From Myxococcales bacterium (GTDB lineage: Bacteria > Myxococcota > Myxococcia > Myxococcales > Myxococcaceae), in the NCBI GenBank assembly GCA_003153055.1, contig PMBV01000271.1, positions 15,359-32,719 of the forward strand: DNA of 17,361 nt, written 5' to 3'. Below, piece after piece: positions 14,671 to 17,361 of the stretch. The position numbers and the translations under genes are program-made. The notes under the pieces are model-generated. The model ran no database searches and had not been told where the DNA came from. It was given only the letters and a program-made list of their open reading frames with translations. Every line of letters begins with the position of its first letter. The stretch's first letter is position 1.

Positions 14671-15402
14671 ATGACAGACCACCTGCGCGTCTTCTTCAGC
14701 CTCACCGTCGCCCTCGCCACCAGCGCCGTGGCCAAGGAGCCCACCGCCGACGACATCATCAAGAAGTACGACTCGCTCATGGGCCCCCTGGCCTTCGAGT
14801 CGGACAACACGATGACGGCGACCCGCGAAGACGGCACCACCCGCTCGTATGAGATGCGCATGCTGAAGCGAGACACCGACAAGTTCCGGGTGTTCTTCAC
14901 CGGGCCGGCGTCGGTGAAGGGCCAGGAGATCCTCCGCATCGGCGACAACGCCTGGGTCTACCTGCCGAACCTCAAGCGGGCGACGCGCATCGCCAACCGC
15001 GAGAGCTTCCAGGGCGGAGACTTCAACAACGCCGACATCCTCCGGGTGAACTACACGGCCGACTACGCGGGGACCCTGGTGCCCTCAGACCTGCCCGACA
15101 CCTATTGCGTGCAGCTCAAGGCGAAGCACCAGGAGACGGCCTACGACGCGGTGACCCTCTACGTGCGTACGTCGGACCTCTCGCCGGTGAAGGGGAAGTA
15201 CTTCGGTACCTCGGGGAAGCTCATTCGCTCGGCCGAGTTCCTCGACGTGAAGGAGCTGTCCAAGGGCTTCACCCGCCCCAGCCGCGTCATCATGCACAAC
15301 GAGCTCGTCCCCGCCCGCAAGTCAGAGCTGCTCGTCAAGGCGATGAAGCTCGACGTCGACGTGCCTGCGCAGCGCTTCACCCAGACGGACCTGGGGAAGT
15401 GA
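14671..15402 (+). CDS. Periplasmic LolA-like outer-membrane lipoprotein-sorting protein
   Basis: Exported periplasmic carrier-type protein of 243 residues. The signal peptide spans residues 1-21 (cleavage AVA|KE). The mature part follows the LolA-like family (the PF17131 type, from memory): ADDIIKKYDSLMGP, then MTATREDGTTRSYEMRMLKR, FTGPASVKGQEILRIGDNAW, VYLPNLKRATRI, FQGGDFNNADIL, and a C-terminal ADV-type strand set (KLDVDVPAQRFTQTDL). The fold is an open beta-barrel with a hydrophobic cavity that shields acyl chains during periplasmic transit (family knowledge). There is no lipobox, so it should be soluble. AGGAG at 14660-14664 lies six bases before the ATG. Relatives often sit beside RND or ABC exporters. 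Here it lies between the permeases and a beta-barrel, which argues for a shuttle role. Confidence 0.88.
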   Translation: MTDHLRVFFSLTVALATSAVAKEPTADDIIKKYDSLMGPLAFESDNTMTATREDGTTRSYEMRMLKRDTDKFRVFFTGPASVKGQEILRIGDNAWVYLPNLKRATRIANRESFQGGDFNNADILRVNYTADYAGTLVPSDLPDTYCVQLKAKHQETAYDAVTLYVRTSDLSPVKGKYFGTSGKLIRSAEFLDVKELSKGFTRPSRVIMHNELVPARKSELLVKAMKLDVDVPAQRFTQTDLGK

Positions 15403-15403
15403 C

Positions 15404-16951
15404 ATGAGCCGAACGCGTTGGCTCACGTTGGTGGTGACGACCCTCGTTCCCTGCGCGAGCGCCCTGGGCGCCGAACCCGACGATGGGGGCGTGGAGGAGC
15501 CGAGCGCTGGGGGCTCCGTCGGGCACGCGGTCGAGGAGGCCAGCGCCTCCGAAGCGCCCGCGTGGAAGAAGGTGCTCGAGGTGACAGGCTACGGCGACAG
15601 CCGCACGTCGTTCACCCGCTCGCGGACCTGGGGCCTCGTGCCCACCGACGACCTCCCCCAGCTGCAGGAGCTCTTCGAGCTCAACACTCAGCTGCGGGTG
15701 AAGGCCAGCGAGCGCTCGTACATGTACTCCGACGTCTCGCTGGTGGCGAACATCGCCGGCCAGTACCACGGCCGCGACGCCTCGGGGCAAGACGTACAGG
15801 TGGCCAACCGGGCGGCGGTGCCGGTGGTGAGCCTCAACGAGCTGTATGTGTTCCACGACTTCGTGCCTCAGCTCAACGCGGTGCTGGGCAAGAAGCGCAT
15901 CGTCTGGGGCTCGGGGCTGGCGTTCAACCCGACGGACCTGCTCAACCCCCGCCGCGACCCGACCGACCCGACGTTTCAGCGAGCAGGCGCCTGGGTGGCC
16001 CAGCTCGAAGCGCCCTTCGAGAAGATGACGTTCTCGCTCCTCTTCGCGCCCACGGTACTCGAGTCGACCAGCAGCATTCCCACCGCGTTCATGCTGTACC
16101 CCTCGTGGGACCATCAAGACAGCCTGGTGCACTACCAGCTCGCCGCCCGGTGGTACGCGCTGGTCGCCGACGCCGACATCACGGTGATGGCCTTCTACGG
16201 CAATTCCTCGGTCGACGTCTTCCGAGACAAGCTCCGCTTCGGCGCCTCGTTCTCACGCTACTTCTTCACCGACTACGAGCTGCACTTCGAGGCCATGTTC
16301 CAGCAGGGCAGTGCGCGCGACTCGGTGGTGTCCCAGTGCGTGTCGAGCCAGTCCGCGGCGGCGCTCTGCGCGCTGGGGGGCCAGGCCTTCTTCGAGAAGC
16401 GGCGCGTCGGCGACACGGGCGTCTACCCGAAGGTGCTGGTGGGCACCAAGCGCCAGTTCTCCGATGACTCGCTCATTTCCATCGAGTACCTCTACCAGTC
16501 CGACGGCTGGACCAAGAGCCAGTTCCAAGACTTCGCCAACGGCCTGGGCCTCATCGAGACGGGGCGCCAGCTCGGCCTCCCGGTGCAGCGGGTGCCTGGG
16601 GTGAGCCAGTTGCTCGGCCAGTCCTCGTCCGGCGACGGGCTGCCCACCCGGTTCAACTTCGATCCCAAGGGTCAGCACTACCTCTTCCTCACCGCCCAGA
16701 AGCCGCGGCTGTTCGACGACTTCACGCTCCAGCTGGTGCTGCTCGCCAACCTGATGGACCTCTCCACCGTGTGGACGCCGTCGGTGTCCTGGAGCGCCAC
16801 CGAGTGGCTGACCCTGACGCTCTACGGCTTCTTGCCCTTGCCTGGCCCCGACTCATTGGCCCCCAAGACGCCCGGCGGCACTCCGGTGAGCGAGTTCGGC
16901 ATTTCACCCTTCGCCGTGCGCGCCATGCTGGAGGCGCGCGCCTACTTCTGA
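15404..16951 (+). CDS. Outer-membrane beta-barrel protein (DUF1302/porin-like)
   Basis: Predicted outer-membrane protein of 515 residues. It has a signal peptide (about 1-23, cleavage ALGA|E), an acidic Gly/Glu-rich N-terminal spacer (about 24-48), and then alternating amphipathic strands rich in aromatic residues to the very end. It terminates in RAMLEARAYF, a final Phe as expected for BAM-inserted barrels. The block GKKRIVWGSGLAFNPTDLLN followed by PRRDPTDP resembles the RxVWGxG and NPxD signatures of DUF1302-like barrels that accompany exporters; the assignment is by pattern only. Two closely spaced Cys (VSQCVSSQSAAALCALGG) may form a disulfide in a loop. The ATG is one base after the previous stop with GGGGAAG just upstream, so it is tightly coupled to the LolA-like gene. 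It may accept or secrete the cargo carried by that protein. Confidence 0.82.
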   Translation: MSRTRWLTLVVTTLVPCASALGAEPDDGGVEEPSAGGSVGHAVEEASASEAPAWKKVLEVTGYGDSRTSFTRSRTWGLVPTDDLPQLQELFELNTQLRVKASERSYMYSDVSLVANIAGQYHGRDASGQDVQVANRAAVPVVSLNELYVFHDFVPQLNAVLGKKRIVWGSGLAFNPTDLLNPRRDPTDPTFQRAGAWVAQLEAPFEKMTFSLLFAPTVLESTSSIPTAFMLYPSWDHQDSLVHYQLAARWYALVADADITVMAFYGNSSVDVFRDKLRFGASFSRYFFTDYELHFEAMFQQGSARDSVVSQCVSSQSAAALCALGGQAFFEKRRVGDTGVYPKVLVGTKRQFSDDSLISIEYLYQSDGWTKSQFQDFANGLGLIETGRQLGLPVQRVPGVSQLLGQSSSGDGLPTRFNFDPKGQHYLFLTAQKPRLFDDFTLQLVLLANLMDLSTVWTPSVSWSATEWLTLTLYGFLPLPGPDSLAPKTPGGTPVSEFGISPFAVRAMLEARAYF

Positions 16952-16963
16952 CCTGGAGACATC

Positions 16964-17361
16964 ATGTCGAACGGAGTCGAGCACCTCATCAAGCTCCAAG
17001 GCATCACCAAAAATTACCAGCTCGGCAAGACCGAGGTGGTGGCGCTGCGCGGCGTGGACCTCACGGTCGACGTGGGCGAGTTCACCGTCGTCACTGGCCC
17101 GTCGGGCTCGGGCAAGACGACGCTGCTCAACATCATCGGCTGCCTCGATCGCGCGACCCAGGGACACTACACCCTCGACGGCGTCGATGTTTCTCACCGC
17201 GACTTCGACGACCTGGCCGAGGTGCGCAACGAGAAAATCGGCTTCATCTTCCAGAACTTCAACCTGATCCCCGTGCTCGACGTCGCCGAGAACATCGAGT
17301 TCCCCATCGCGGTGCGCAAGAACGCCGAGAGCCCGGAGGCGCTCCGAAAGCGAGTGCTGGA
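16964..17361 (+). CDS. ABC transporter ATP-binding protein, MacB/LolD family (3' partial)
   Basis: ATPase subunit expected to power the two upstream permeases. Only 132 residues fit before the window ends, with no stop. The opening HLIKLQGITKNYQLGKTEVV has the LolD/MacB A-loop Tyr18. Walker A is GPSGSGKTT (45-53) with Lys51, followed by LLNIIGCLDRATQG typical of the subfamily, and the Q-loop is at Gln97 (FIFQNFNLIPVLDVAENIEF). The signature motif and Walker B lie beyond the window. The ATG at 16964 follows GGAG (16955-16958) by five bases and the barrel gene's stop by 12 bases. Having the ATPase last, after the periplasmic and outer-membrane genes, supports one operon for the complete apparatus. 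Confidence 0.93.
   Translation, partial: MSNGVEHLIKLQGITKNYQLGKTEVVALRGVDLTVDVGEFTVVTGPSGSGKTTLLNIIGCLDRATQGHYTLDGVDVSHRDFDDLAEVRNEKIGFIFQNFNLIPVLDVAENIEFPIAVRKNAESPEALRKRVL

Noticed and set aside
13822..14682. Minus-strand frame opposite permease 2
   Set aside because: His/Gln/Gly-rich antisense shadow; the plus strand encodes a well-formed permease.
15418..16467. Plus-strand 349-codon frame inside the barrel gene
   Set aside because: Arg/Pro/Gly-rich out-of-frame shadow without a signal peptide or domain, while the real frame has both signal peptide and barrel features.

Overview
The window is a GC-rich stretch (strong G/C preference at third codon positions, several GTG starts) that looks like the chromosome of a myxobacterium or a close relative (Myxococcota). 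This is an inference from protein types: a two-module PilZ protein, a receiver-DUF4388 regulator, a very long proline-rich protein with a compact C-terminal domain, and a small secreted Cys-containing protein with Pro-Asp-Ala-Ser repeats. I saw no tRNA, rRNA, CRISPR array, insertion sequence or phage gene. Coding density is very high; the longest gap between confident genes is 265 bp (2612-2876), and it probably hides a microprotein gene.

Region 1 (1-5195) is central metabolism mixed with signalling modules. It holds the 3' part of a malic enzyme/phosphotransacetylase fusion, a PilZ protein, a minus-strand XRE regulator with a C-terminal Cys/His motif, a divergent glutamate dehydrogenase, and a single-domain cyclic-nucleotide-binding protein downstream of it. 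The XRE and glutamate dehydrogenase start codons are only 27 bp apart, so their promoters must overlap.

Region 2 (5196-8920) is dominated by one 1164-residue, mostly disordered Pro/Glu/Gln-rich protein. It has aromatic tandem repeats near its N-terminus and one folded domain at its C-terminus. Region 3 (8950-11341) has two minus-strand response regulators, REC-DUF4388 and REC-Hpt. Between them lies a plus-strand secreted protein whose 3' end runs into the REC-Hpt gene.

Region 4 (11449 to the window end) is the most coherent unit: a TetR regulator, two paralogous FtsX/MacB-type ABC permeases (4-bp overlap), a periplasmic LolA-like protein, an outer-membrane beta-barrel candidate, and the start of a MacB/LolD-type ATPase. 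All are on the plus strand with gaps of 0-46 bp. Together they could form a complete inner membrane-periplasm-outer membrane export route for a lipid, lipoprotein or other hydrophobic cargo. An 18-bp imperfect palindrome (12109-12126) between the TetR gene and the first permease is the likely operator, and a matching half-site lies upstream of the TetR gene. This is the best candidate for an under-described system; the cargo cannot be read from the sequence.
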